A DNA stretch of 64,000 nucleotides, taken from Haloactinopolyspora alba (GTDB taxonomy: Bacteria; Actinomycetota; Actinomycetes; Jiangellales; Jiangellaceae). Below are positions 15,384 to 23,721 of the stretch, piece after piece. Made by a program: the position numbers and the translations under genes. Positions within the stretch are counted from its first letter, which is position 1, and each line of letters opens with the position of its first letter. The notes beneath the pieces are model-generated. The model was given only the letters and a program-made list of their open reading frames with translations. It was not told the DNA's origin and did not search any database. The DNA lies in the NCBI RefSeq assembly GCF_003014555.1, contig NZ_PYGE01000013.1:81405-145404 (forward strand). The letters run 5' to 3'.

Positions 15384-16559
15384 ATGAGTGCGCCGGTCCA
15401 GTTGCCGTTCGAGCAGACGCATCCACTCGCCATCGCGCCGCAGCTGCGTGCGCTGCTGGAACAAGGGACGATCCACCGCATCCGCACCGCGGTCGGCCAC
15501 GATGCGTGGCTGGTCACCGGGTACGCACAGGTGCGGCAACTGCTGGACGACAACCGGCTCGGGCGCGCGCACCCCGACCCCGAGGCGGCGGCCCGCACCG
15601 GCGAGTCGGCGCTGTTCGGCGGCCCTCTCGGCGATTTCGACACCGAGCACACCGACCACGCCCGGATGCGATCGCTGCTGCAGCCGCATTTCTCCCCCAA
15701 GCGCATGCGCGCGCTGCGTCCGCGGATCGACGCGCTGACCATCGAACTGCTGGACACGATGGCCGCGCAGGGGCCACCGGCCGATCTGCACGCGGCGCTG
15801 GCGATCCCGCTGCCGGTGCTGGTGATCTGTGAGCTGCTGGGTGTGCCCCACGAGGAACGGGACCGGTTCCGCACGCTGACGCAGGCCGCCGCCGATGTCC
15901 GGGACCGTGCCCGGTCCGAACAGGGTTTGGCCGATCTGTTCGGTTACGGCGTGCAGCTCGTCGCCCGCAAGCGAGCTGAACCCGGCGACGACGTGATCTC
16001 CCGGCTGTGCGCCACCAACGGTGTCTCCGACACCGAGGCAGCCGGGCTCGCCATGGCGCTGCTGTTCGCCGGGCACGAGACCACGGTGGTGCAGATCGGG
16101 CTCGGCACGCTGCTGCTCCTGGACAACCCCGAGCAGTGGCGTGCCCTGCACGACGATCCCGCCCTGATTCCGGACGCGGTGGAAGAGCTGCTGCGGGCGC
16201 CGGGCAAGGGAGGCGGCGGCATCCCCCGCTACGCGCGCACGGATCTGGAGGTCGACGGGGTCGGCATCCGCGCAGGAGAGCTCGTGTTGCTGGACAACGG
16301 CGCCGCGAACCATGACCCCGCCGTCTTCGCGGACCCGGACCGGGTGGATGTGAACCGCGCCGGGCCAGCGCACCTCACGTTCGGGCACGGTGCGCGTTAC
16401 TGCCTCGGCGCGCCGCTGGCCCGCATCGAGCTGCAGGCCGTGTTCGCCCAGCTCGTGGCGCGGTTTCCGACCCTGCGCCCGGCCGTCGACGTCGACGAGC
16501 TGACGCTGCGGCACGACGTGGTGACCGGCGGGCTCGCCGAGCTGCCGGTGCGGTGGTGA
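15384..16559 (+). CDS. cytochrome P450
   Basis: 391 residues, the usual bacterial class I length. The I-helix oxygen-binding motif is AGHETT (about 228-233), the K-helix ExxR is EELLR, and the heme loop is FGHGARYCLGAPLARIE with Cys340 as thiolate ligand. It hydroxylates or oxidises a small molecule with electrons from a ferredoxin that is not encoded nearby. GAGGAGG precedes ATG 15384. A divergent TetR gene probably controls it. It ends 34 bases from the last gene of the RiPP operon, convergently, so a tailoring role in that pathway is possible but not shown. Confidence 0.95.
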   Translation: MSAPVQLPFEQTHPLAIAPQLRALLEQGTIHRIRTAVGHDAWLVTGYAQVRQLLDDNRLGRAHPDPEAAARTGESALFGGPLGDFDTEHTDHARMRSLLQPHFSPKRMRALRPRIDALTIELLDTMAAQGPPADLHAALAIPLPVLVICELLGVPHEERDRFRTLTQAAADVRDRARSEQGLADLFGYGVQLVARKRAEPGDDVISRLCATNGVSDTEAAGLAMALLFAGHETTVVQIGLGTLLLLDNPEQWRALHDDPALIPDAVEELLRAPGKGGGGIPRYARTDLEVDGVGIRAGELVLLDNGAANHDPAVFADPDRVDVNRAGPAHLTFGHGARYCLGAPLARIELQAVFAQLVARFPTLRPAVDVDELTLRHDVVTGGLAELPVRW

Positions 16560-16593
16560 CCGGCACGACGGCCGGCACAACCGAACTGGGCGG

Positions 16594-16863
16594 TCAGGAG
16601 GCGTCGGGCGACGTTCCGTCGCGACGTGGCAACTGCGGGTTCGAGTGCCGGTCCAGCGTGTCGAGGTAGATCCGGTCGGCGCGTTCCTGGGCACGGTCCT
16701 CGGCCTCGAGCCGCAGCCGCAGCCGCTCGGTCTCTTCGCGTTCGCGGGCCATCTTCAGTTCGCGCGCGCGCTCACGGCTCTGCACGACACCCCAGACGAT
16801 CCATCCACCGCAGCTGATCGCCACGATGAACAGCAGGCCGAGAATCATGCTCAGAGGGTCCAT
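16594..16863 (-). CDS. small membrane protein with charged coiled coil, last gene of the RiPP operon
   Basis: 89 residues. One membrane helix at about 5-27 (SMILGLLFIVAISCGGWIVW) is followed by a highly charged helix rich in Arg/Glu (REREETERLRLRLEAED) that should form a coiled coil, then a short polar tail. No family was recognised. Its ATG overlaps the stop of the M50 protease gene (ATGA), so it belongs to the RiPP operon. It may be an accessory or scaffold for the membrane-bound modification or export machinery; that is inference from position only. Confidence 0.75.
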   Translation of the reverse strand: MDPLSMILGLLFIVAISCGGWIVWGVVQSRERARELKMAREREETERLRLRLEAEDRAQERADRIYLDTLDRHSNPQLPRRDGTSPDAS

Positions 16864-18122
16864 CAGGCCTCCTTGCGTCTGCGCTGCCGCCAGCTTACGG
16901 CCCACCACAGGAACAGCGCGACCAAGATCGCTTCACCGAGCAGGAACGCCACCGCGCCGGCCGTGCCCCACAGATCGGCCAGCGTCAGATACCACAGCCG
17001 GACGAGCAGAACCGCGGCCGGAACCAGGATCGCCGCGGCGAGCAGGACGTAGCCGCCGAAGATCACGCGGGCGCGGGTCGGGTACGCCGACACCCCGGCG
17101 GGGCCGCCGCGGACGAACCGGCCCACGAAGCGGAACGACTCCGACTGCAGGTTCATCGTCGCCGTCGCGTGCTCGAGCATGTGGTAGCCGTCCAGTTTGA
17201 ACACCGGCACGAGGTTCGCCACCGTGCTCGCGGTCCCCACGATGAGCAGTGCGCCGGCCAGACCGTGCCACCATCCGGACGCCGGCCCCCACCACCACAG
17301 CGCCGCGAAGGGCAGCAGCGCGATCAGGTTGACGTAGATGCCGGCGAACGACGTCGTCACCCGGTGCGAGCGCCGTTCGAAGGTCACGACGTCGTCGACC
17401 TTGCAGTAGGGGGCGATCAGCGGGAACCGCCACATCAACCCGATCTGGGTGGGCCGGCCGCCGTATCGGTGGCAAGCGATGCCGTGCCCGAACTCGTGGC
17501 AGCCGATCACCAGCCAGGTCACCACGACCGTCACCACGGACACCGACCAGCGCGACGGCGCCGCGCCCACCGCGTCGTACAGCTGCGCGAAGTTCGACAC
17601 GACGTAGAGCGAGATCAGCGCGCCGAGCACCGTCAGCGGCACCGCGACCGCCGGCGCCAGCAACCAGCCGACCCGCCGCGACACCGCGGGCACCCGATCG
17701 GCGAGCCCTCCGATCGGCATGCGCCACAGCAACGGCGACCGGCCCTCGCCACGGCGGGCCTGCTCGGCGCGGTCGCGGACCTCCGCCAGCTGCTGCTCGC
17801 CGGCCGGTTCGATGAGTGCGCGGGAGGCCAGCATGCCGAGCAGCTGCTGCCAGTTCGCGGCGGCGAGCCGCTTGCCGAACCGGTGCGCGTACTCGTCGCC
17901 GATCTCGGCCAGCGTGTGCTGACCGTCGAGCCGGCGCATCAGGAACGCCTCGCGCGCGCCGACCTTGAGATACGCCTGGGTGTCGCGGTCTCCGACGATG
18001 TGCACCCGGGCGTCGCCCCGCGTCACTTCCGGTCCGATGCGGACCGCGGGCCGCAGCGCCGGCCGCGCGTGCTGCAGCCAGTCGGCCGGCACCCCGCCTT
18101 CGGTGCTGTCGACGGTGGTCAC
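16863..18122 (-). CDS. M50-family membrane metalloprotease with PqqD/RRE-like N-terminus
   Basis: 419 residues from GTG 18122, which overlaps the preceding stop (GTGA). Residues about 30-105 form a winged-helix region resembling PqqD/RRE domains (REAFLMRRLDGQHTLAEIGD, then a leucine-rich helix to LIEPAG). About six membrane segments follow. The zinc motif HEFGH is near residue 209 (IGCHEFGHGIACHRYGG) and the second motif NLVPVFKLDGYHML near 311 supplies the third ligand. This is the S2P/M50 intramembrane protease pattern. In this operon it is a strong candidate for leader peptide removal, with the N-terminal domain holding the leader. A role in export or immunity is the alternative. Confidence 0.85.
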   Translation of the reverse strand: MTTVDSTEGGVPADWLQHARPALRPAVRIGPEVTRGDARVHIVGDRDTQAYLKVGAREAFLMRRLDGQHTLAEIGDEYAHRFGKRLAAANWQQLLGMLASRALIEPAGEQQLAEVRDRAEQARRGEGRSPLLWRMPIGGLADRVPAVSRRVGWLLAPAVAVPLTVLGALISLYVVSNFAQLYDAVGAAPSRWSVSVVTVVVTWLVIGCHEFGHGIACHRYGGRPTQIGLMWRFPLIAPYCKVDDVVTFERRSHRVTTSFAGIYVNLIALLPFAALWWWGPASGWWHGLAGALLIVGTASTVANLVPVFKLDGYHMLEHATATMNLQSESFRFVGRFVRGGPAGVSAYPTRARVIFGGYVLLAAAILVPAAVLLVRLWYLTLADLWGTAGAVAFLLGEAILVALFLWWAVSWRQRRRKEA

Positions 18123-19144
18123 GCCGGCACCTGTTCCCCGCGCGTCTCGAGTGCCCGCTCGACCAGATAGGACAGGTAGATCTCGTCGAGGATCGCGACG
18201 CCCAGGCGGTTGTTGGTCATGTGGACGTACGAGCTCAACAGCACCGTCGCCAGTGCCTCGGGGTCGTCGATCGGAGCCTTGCCCCCCAGCCGTTCCGAGG
18301 GGAACACCAGCTGTCCGCGGCCCGCGGCGTCCAGTACCCGCTCGCGCAGCTCGGCGCAGTGGGCCAACCACGTGCGTTCGATGCCGGACAACGCGTCGGC
18401 GGGCTCGGCGCCCGCGATGCCGCGGATGCGGTCGATCCGTTCGACGAGCGAGTCGCGGGTCAGCTCGAAGCTCTTGTCGAACGAGCCGTGGTAGTCGTCC
18501 GAGGGCTCCTGGTACGAGGTCTCCCAGAAGGTGCGGTAGCGCTGGAAGAACCGCTGCACGGATCGGTCGTCGCCCAGGAACGTGTACGCCGTCATCAGCG
18601 ACAGCTGGGTCGCCAGCCCGAGCAGCACCGGCCGGACGTGCGTGTTGGACGTCGCCAGCAGCTTGGCGACCATGTCGCTGGAGTGCTCGAAGTGCCACTC
18701 GGCGAGATCGATGCCCGCCGGGCCGCCGTACCGGTCGTACTCCGGCTCGTAGGGCAGGTTCGCGATGCTGTTGTTCGGACGGAACGGCATCGCCCCGTCG
18801 CCGTACTCCCGCGCCCAGCGCTCCTCCCCGTACTCGGCGATGTACATCCTCTTGTACAGGTCACCGAGGCCGGCGATGTCGGTGTCGTAGAGCGCCGGGC
18901 GCCGGTCGAGGAAGGCCTGCAGGGCCGACGTCGCGCGTTCGGTGACCTCGCCGCGCAGCTCCGGTGTCCGGGGCCGGAACCGCACCCGCAGGTGCGGGCC
19001 CTCCATCCAGTACTTGATGAAGAACCAGCCGTCGATGACGTCGTCGCGCCGCAGCTCGTCGACCAGCGGGCGGACCGCCTCGACCACGATCGGGTTGGCG
19101 TCACTGGCGTAGAAGACGTGCAGGGCGACCCATTCACCGGACAT
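18119..19144 (-). CDS. thiopeptide-type bacteriocin biosynthesis protein (LanB elimination domain)
   Basis: 341 residues. The start EWVALHVFYASDANPI, then GWFFIKYWMEGPHLRVRF and YEPEYDRYGGPAGIDLAEWH are hallmarks of the stand-alone SpaB_C domain. In split LanB systems this protein removes glutamate from glutamylated Ser/Thr to give dehydroalanine or dehydrobutyrine. The same fold also includes the [4+2] pyridine synthase of thiopeptides. Because the large LanB next to it ends after its glutamylation domain and this is the only small homologue, elimination is the more likely job. It overlaps both neighbours (11 bp with LanB, GTGA with the M50 gene). Confidence 0.9.
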   Translation of the reverse strand: MSGEWVALHVFYASDANPIVVEAVRPLVDELRRDDVIDGWFFIKYWMEGPHLRVRFRPRTPELRGEVTERATSALQAFLDRRPALYDTDIAGLGDLYKRMYIAEYGEERWAREYGDGAMPFRPNNSIANLPYEPEYDRYGGPAGIDLAEWHFEHSSDMVAKLLATSNTHVRPVLLGLATQLSLMTAYTFLGDDRSVQRFFQRYRTFWETSYQEPSDDYHGSFDKSFELTRDSLVERIDRIRGIAGAEPADALSGIERTWLAHCAELRERVLDAAGRGQLVFPSERLGGKAPIDDPEALATVLLSSYVHMTNNRLGVAILDEIYLSYLVERALETRGEQVPA

Positions 19145-21980
19145 GATCGTCCCTCCTGTCGGCGGAGTCTGGTCTGTCGTACAGCTCGATCAGCAGCTCG
19201 CCGACGTACGGCCGGCCGTGCTGGTCGTGCAGCCACAGCTGGTCGACGTCCGGGTCGGGCTCGGTGAGCACGATCCGGTTCGACGCGCCGAGAACCATCT
19301 GCTCGAACAGGTGCAGCGACAGCCAGCTGTCGAAGTCGACCGGCAGCGGCTTGCGGCCGGTCTTGCGCTCGCCGCCGGCGCCGGGGTCGCCACCGGCGCC
19401 GGGCGCCGGATCGTCGTCGGCCTCGGCTCCGTCGTCGGCCGAGCGAGCGGCCGCGGTGTCGACCTGGGCGAACACCCGCGCGGGCAGGCCGTTCTCGCGA
19501 CGCCACCGCTGCACGCGGAGCAGGTGCTCGGCGTCCGAGTCGGCCGGGTCGCGCACGGGTAGCGCGGCGACGTTCATCTTCCACATCCGCCGCTGGAGCA
19601 CGAGATCGCCCAGGACGAGCCGCGGGTACATCGTGATGCCCTCGTCCGGCACCGGCTCACCGGTGCCGGCCCACAGGTCGATCTGGGCCATGCCCGTCGG
19701 CGAGAAGCACATCAGCACCTGCTGGATCTCCGGCAGCGCCATCGGCATCAGGAAGCCCAGGTACACCGGCACGACCTCGCGATCGAGACGGACCGAGCGC
19801 AGCCGGACCCGGTCGGCGTCGGCATCGTGCTCCAGGACGAGGTCGTCCAGCGGGATCTGCTCGTCCGGCGGGCGTGTGCTGGCGTCGCCGGGGCAGACGA
19901 TCTCGTAGTCCGTGACGTCCGGGTGGATGTTCAGGTTCGTGGTCTCGTATCCGCCGCGCAGCTCGGCGAGCACGGCACCGGCCGGCGTGTAGTCACGCAG
20001 CGTGCGGCGGATCAGCTGCTCGGCGCGGCCGCCGTTGGCGTCGAGGCTGTGCGCGAAGCGCGAGAACATCAGCGTCAGCCCGGCGTAGGCCTGGTTGAGC
20101 ACCATCCGGCCGGGGCCCGCGGCGGCGTCGTCCCGGGCGAGCTGGACGAAGAACGACCACGGCTGATGCAACCGCGAACCGGCGGGCAGATGCCGGCGCA
20201 CGGCGTCGACGAAACCGTCGTCGAGGCGGACCTCGTCCGGCGTCCCGCTCGTCCCGGCGCAACGAGCGCGCAGTTCCGCCGAAGCGGCCTCACGGGCGTC
20301 GTCGACGGCGTCGATGTCGGCGAGCTTGAACCAGTTCTCCTGGCGCACGAAGGCGTTGTCGTCGTCGAACGGGCGCCGTCGCATCGAGCGCTGGGTGTAT
20401 GGCTCGAAGAAGTCGCGCTGGAACTCGTGACAGAACCGGACGACGTCCTCGCACCGGCCGCCCACGCCGTAGCGGGCCCGGAAGAACCCGTTCGCGGTCA
20501 GCCGTCGCGACACGTTGAGGTCGAACGCGGGCAGCAGGTCGGCCAGGTCCGCGAGGTCCGGCAACACGGTCTGCTCCCAGAGCCGCGCGTCGACGTCCAG
20601 CCCGCCGTCGGCGATGGTGGTGTCCTCGTAGACGAGCGTGCGCGGGACCAGCTCGCGGGGCGCACCGACCGCGTCGAAGCAGGCCCGGATGTGCTCGCGG
20701 ATCTGCGCGAGCACCCCGGCGCGTGCACGTGCGGGGGTGCTCGGGTACTCCTGCACGAGTCCGTCGGCGGCCGCGAGCCGCCCGGCCACCGCCTGCAGAG
20801 TCGGGTGGTCGTGCGTGGCCAGCGCCGCGGCGAACACGCCGGCCGGGTCGGTCGAGCGCAGGTCGATCTGCAGGTCCGGCGCCAGCAGGAAGCCGAGCCG
20901 GAGCAGATGGCCCAGCAGCTGGTCGACCTCGCCCACCTCACGACCCTCGCCGGCGGCCGCGACCTGCCGGGCGAGCTCGTGCAGGCTCGGCCGCGTGTCG
21001 CCCCCGGCGTACGCGACGACGTCGGCCAGGGCCGGGCCGCTGGGCAGGAAGAACAGGTCCTCGTGCACGCTGTCGATGGCGACCACCGCGTCCGGGTCGG
21101 TGCCGGCGGTGGTGCGGCGGCGGACATAGCGCATCGATTCCCCGTCGAGGCCGGCTCCGGGGGCGGTCGAGACGTGGATGTCCGAACGCAGCTGCGGGTC
21201 GGCCAGGATGACCGCGGCCAGCCGGGCCGGTACGGCGACGTTTAGCCGGGCGGCGGAGTGCTGTTGCAGCGACTCCGGATCCGGCCGGGCGCGCCGGGTG
21301 TCCGGGCTGAACCGGCCGAGCCCGACCGAGGTGAGCGTGCTGAACGGGCTGGTCTTGAGCGCCGCGCGGTACAGCAGCTCCAGCAGCGTGCGCTCGATCT
21401 GGCGCCCGGCCTTGTCCAGCTTGCGCTTCGGGTCGAGGTAGCGGTCCATGGTCGACTCGAGCACCTCGGACTGCAGCAGTACGGCGCAGCGCAGGTCGTC
21501 GTCGGCGAGCAGGACGCGTGCACGGCTCCTGGCCTCGGTGACGTCGTCGGCGAGGATCGCCGTCCCGTTTTCGAGTTCGTCGCGCAGCGCGGTCACAGAG
21601 TCGGCCCAGCGCGACAGCAGTTCCTCGCGGGCCGGATCGAGTACGGCCCGCGCCTTCGTGACGGTGGCCGGGCGGGGACGGCGGCTGTTGTAGACGTCGC
21701 GGCGCAGGTTGATCAGCGCGGCACGGCCGGGATCGTCCTCGTCCGTCGCGGCGACGGCGGCCTCGAGCTCGGCCCGCAGCGCCGCCCCGGCGGTGTCGCG
21801 GGCGGCCTCGAGATCGAACACCCGCTGCACCCACGCGGCCGCCTTCTCGGTGCGCAGCGCCGCGGTGACGTCGGCGGACTGGCCGGCCACCCGCAGCAGG
21901 AAGGCCTCGCCGAGCCGCCATCGCGACAGCGCGGAGCCGGCGTCGGCGCGGGTGGTCGCGTCCTCGATCAGGTCGGTCAT
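19134..21980 (-). CDS. LanB-type glutamyl-tRNA-dependent dehydratase, glutamylation domain
   Basis: 948 residues. Lant_dehydr_N features are seen: ERTLLELLYRAALKTSPFST near residue 225, NQAYAGLTLMFSRF, and the terminal block VDFDSWLSLHLFEQM followed by LTEPDPDVDQLWL and YVGELLIEL. By family knowledge it transfers Glu from glutamyl-tRNA to Ser and Thr side chains of the precursor. The protein stops right after this domain, so elimination is done by the separate protein encoded next. An acidic Gly-rich linker (DDDPAPGAGGDPGAGG) interrupts the C-terminal part. ATG 21980 overlaps the SagB gene stop (ATGA). Confidence 0.92.
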   Translation of the reverse strand: MTDLIEDATTRADAGSALSRWRLGEAFLLRVAGQSADVTAALRTEKAAAWVQRVFDLEAARDTAGAALRAELEAAVAATDEDDPGRAALINLRRDVYNSRRPRPATVTKARAVLDPAREELLSRWADSVTALRDELENGTAILADDVTEARSRARVLLADDDLRCAVLLQSEVLESTMDRYLDPKRKLDKAGRQIERTLLELLYRAALKTSPFSTLTSVGLGRFSPDTRRARPDPESLQQHSAARLNVAVPARLAAVILADPQLRSDIHVSTAPGAGLDGESMRYVRRRTTAGTDPDAVVAIDSVHEDLFFLPSGPALADVVAYAGGDTRPSLHELARQVAAAGEGREVGEVDQLLGHLLRLGFLLAPDLQIDLRSTDPAGVFAAALATHDHPTLQAVAGRLAAADGLVQEYPSTPARARAGVLAQIREHIRACFDAVGAPRELVPRTLVYEDTTIADGGLDVDARLWEQTVLPDLADLADLLPAFDLNVSRRLTANGFFRARYGVGGRCEDVVRFCHEFQRDFFEPYTQRSMRRRPFDDDNAFVRQENWFKLADIDAVDDAREAASAELRARCAGTSGTPDEVRLDDGFVDAVRRHLPAGSRLHQPWSFFVQLARDDAAAGPGRMVLNQAYAGLTLMFSRFAHSLDANGGRAEQLIRRTLRDYTPAGAVLAELRGGYETTNLNIHPDVTDYEIVCPGDASTRPPDEQIPLDDLVLEHDADADRVRLRSVRLDREVVPVYLGFLMPMALPEIQQVLMCFSPTGMAQIDLWAGTGEPVPDEGITMYPRLVLGDLVLQRRMWKMNVAALPVRDPADSDAEHLLRVQRWRRENGLPARVFAQVDTAAARSADDGAEADDDPAPGAGGDPGAGGERKTGRKPLPVDFDSWLSLHLFEQMVLGASNRIVLTEPDPDVDQLWLHDQHGRPYVGELLIELYDRPDSADRRDDHVR

Positions 21981-23707
21981 CGTGGCGTCCCTTCGTCGGG
22001 TACCGCGGGTCGCAGCGCGTGGTCGTAGCCGGCACGGCCGACGCGGTCGTGGCCGAGGAGGAGGAAGAGCATGCTGCGCTCGTCGGTGTCGCCGATGCCG
22101 AGCAGCTCGTCCACGGCGAGGTTGTCGATACCCAGGACCGCACCCACACCCAGGCCGCGGGCCGTGGCCGCCAGGTAGGTCGACTGCGCCGCCTGTCCGA
22201 CCTCGATGCCGAGCATCCGGTAGCCGCGCGCGCCGTACGCCTCGACCAGCGGCCCGAGCCGGCCGGTGACCACCAGGACCGCGGCGACCTCGCCCAGGTT
22301 GTAGTTGGTCAGCGCGTAGTGCCGTTGCAGTGCGCCGACGTCGGCCCGCGGCCCGCCGACGAGCCGGTGCCCGGTGTAGGCGTAGGCGCGCTGTTCCAGC
22401 CCGTCGACGGCGCCGGCCAGCACCCACAGCCGGGTCCAGGGGTCACGGGGTGCGGGCGCGACATCGGTGCCGGATCGAGCCGTCTGGTCGACGGCGGAGA
22501 GCACCCAGCCCAGATCGTCCAGCGTGAGCGGCGGACGCGGCGCCAGCTGCCCGAAGCTCGACCGGCGCCGCAGCAGGCTGGTCCGCAGGTCGAGGTCGCC
22601 GGCAGCGGCGTGCGACGGGGGCAGTTCGACCACGTCGCCGTCCTCCTCGGCCGGTGCCGCCACCGAAGGCGCCGCCGACGACGGCGTGGGCGCCGGACGC
22701 GGCTCGTCACCCACGAGCGCGGCCGCATGTACCTGGTCGACCAGGTCGAACGTCCGTGGTCGCGCGGATCGTTCCCACACCCGGTGGTGCTCGACGCCGG
22801 CCGGCCTCGGGCGCAGCGGTCCAGCGGTGCCGGACGGACGCGGAGGCCGCGTGTCCGGCGGTCCGCCCGGGCCCCGCGGGCCACGCTTGCCGAGCGGGAG
22901 CACCACGAACGGCGCCTCCGCATGGCCGTCCACGTCGAGCGCGGCCGCCACCGCGGCGTCGTCGAACCACAGCACCGGCTCGGCGGGAACGTCGTGCGCG
23001 CCGAGGACCAGCCGCCAGGACCCGAGTAGGGCGCCGACGTCCTGGGTGACGACGTGGTAGCAGAACGAGTTGTACTTGAACGCATTCTTCCAGAACCGCA
23101 GCGTCGCCACCAGGTACAGGTCGGCGGCGACCCCGCAGGCCGCGGCGAGGTCGTGTCCGCGATCGGCCACGGTGAGCCGGTCGAGCCCGTGGTGGGCGGT
23201 GTCGTAGTGGTACACGCCGGTGGGCAACGGCGCATCCGGACCCGCGACGACGTAACTCTCGGCCGGATACATGCCGCCGCCGGACGCGGTCGGGCGCGCC
23301 CACACCGCGCCGTCGGAGCGCAGCTTGCGCCGGCTGTCCTCGTTCCAGTTCGGCTCGGTGCGCCGGTCGACCAGCCCGTAGCTCCCCAGCACCGAGGCCA
23401 GCACGCCGAGGCCGGGCATGGTGTGCACCGGTTCGGCGCCGGCCGCCTCGGCCGCGGCGCCGACGCCGACGTCCGGCATCGGCTCGAACGGCGCCGGCAG
23501 CGCCAGCTTGACCGTGTCGAGGTAGAGCTTGTGCCTCGACGGCTGGTCGGCCCAGTCGACCCGGTACCCGAGCGGCGGCAGCGGAACGCGCTGACGCTCG
23601 AACATCCGCCGCGCGTAGTCGAGCGCCACGTCACGGCCGGACGGCGGGCCCGGGGAGGCCGGGGCGAGTGGCGGTTCGACGGGGTGCGTCTCGGTCGGTG
23701 TGCTCAC
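21977..23707 (-). CDS. SagB/ThcOx-type azoline dehydrogenase
   Basis: 576 residues from GTG 23707 with AAGGAG nine bases upstream. Two nitroreductase-like halves are visible. The N-terminal half has ASGGGMYPAESYVV, GVYHYDTAHHGLDRL and FKYNSFCYHVV. The C-terminal half has RRRSSFGQL, ALTNYNLGEVAAVLVV and GIEVGQAAQSTYLAATARGL. The tandem arrangement is typical of TOMM/thiopeptide dehydrogenases that use FMN to oxidise thiazolines and oxazolines to azoles. A Pro-rich linker joins the halves. It lies between the YcaO and LanB genes, with a 14-base gap to YcaO. Confidence 0.9.
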   Translation of the reverse strand: MSTPTETHPVEPPLAPASPGPPSGRDVALDYARRMFERQRVPLPPLGYRVDWADQPSRHKLYLDTVKLALPAPFEPMPDVGVGAAAEAAGAEPVHTMPGLGVLASVLGSYGLVDRRTEPNWNEDSRRKLRSDGAVWARPTASGGGMYPAESYVVAGPDAPLPTGVYHYDTAHHGLDRLTVADRGHDLAAACGVAADLYLVATLRFWKNAFKYNSFCYHVVTQDVGALLGSWRLVLGAHDVPAEPVLWFDDAAVAAALDVDGHAEAPFVVLPLGKRGPRGPGGPPDTRPPRPSGTAGPLRPRPAGVEHHRVWERSARPRTFDLVDQVHAAALVGDEPRPAPTPSSAAPSVAAPAEEDGDVVELPPSHAAAGDLDLRTSLLRRRSSFGQLAPRPPLTLDDLGWVLSAVDQTARSGTDVAPAPRDPWTRLWVLAGAVDGLEQRAYAYTGHRLVGGPRADVGALQRHYALTNYNLGEVAAVLVVTGRLGPLVEAYGARGYRMLGIEVGQAAQSTYLAATARGLGVGAVLGIDNLAVDELLGIGDTDERSMLFLLLGHDRVGRAGYDHALRPAVPDEGTPR

Positions 23708-23721
23708 GTGGACGCGCTCCT

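Noticed and set aside
15384..16559. Cytochrome P450 as a certain part of the RiPP operon
   Set aside because: It is on the opposite strand with its own TetR gene; adjacency alone does not support pathway membership.
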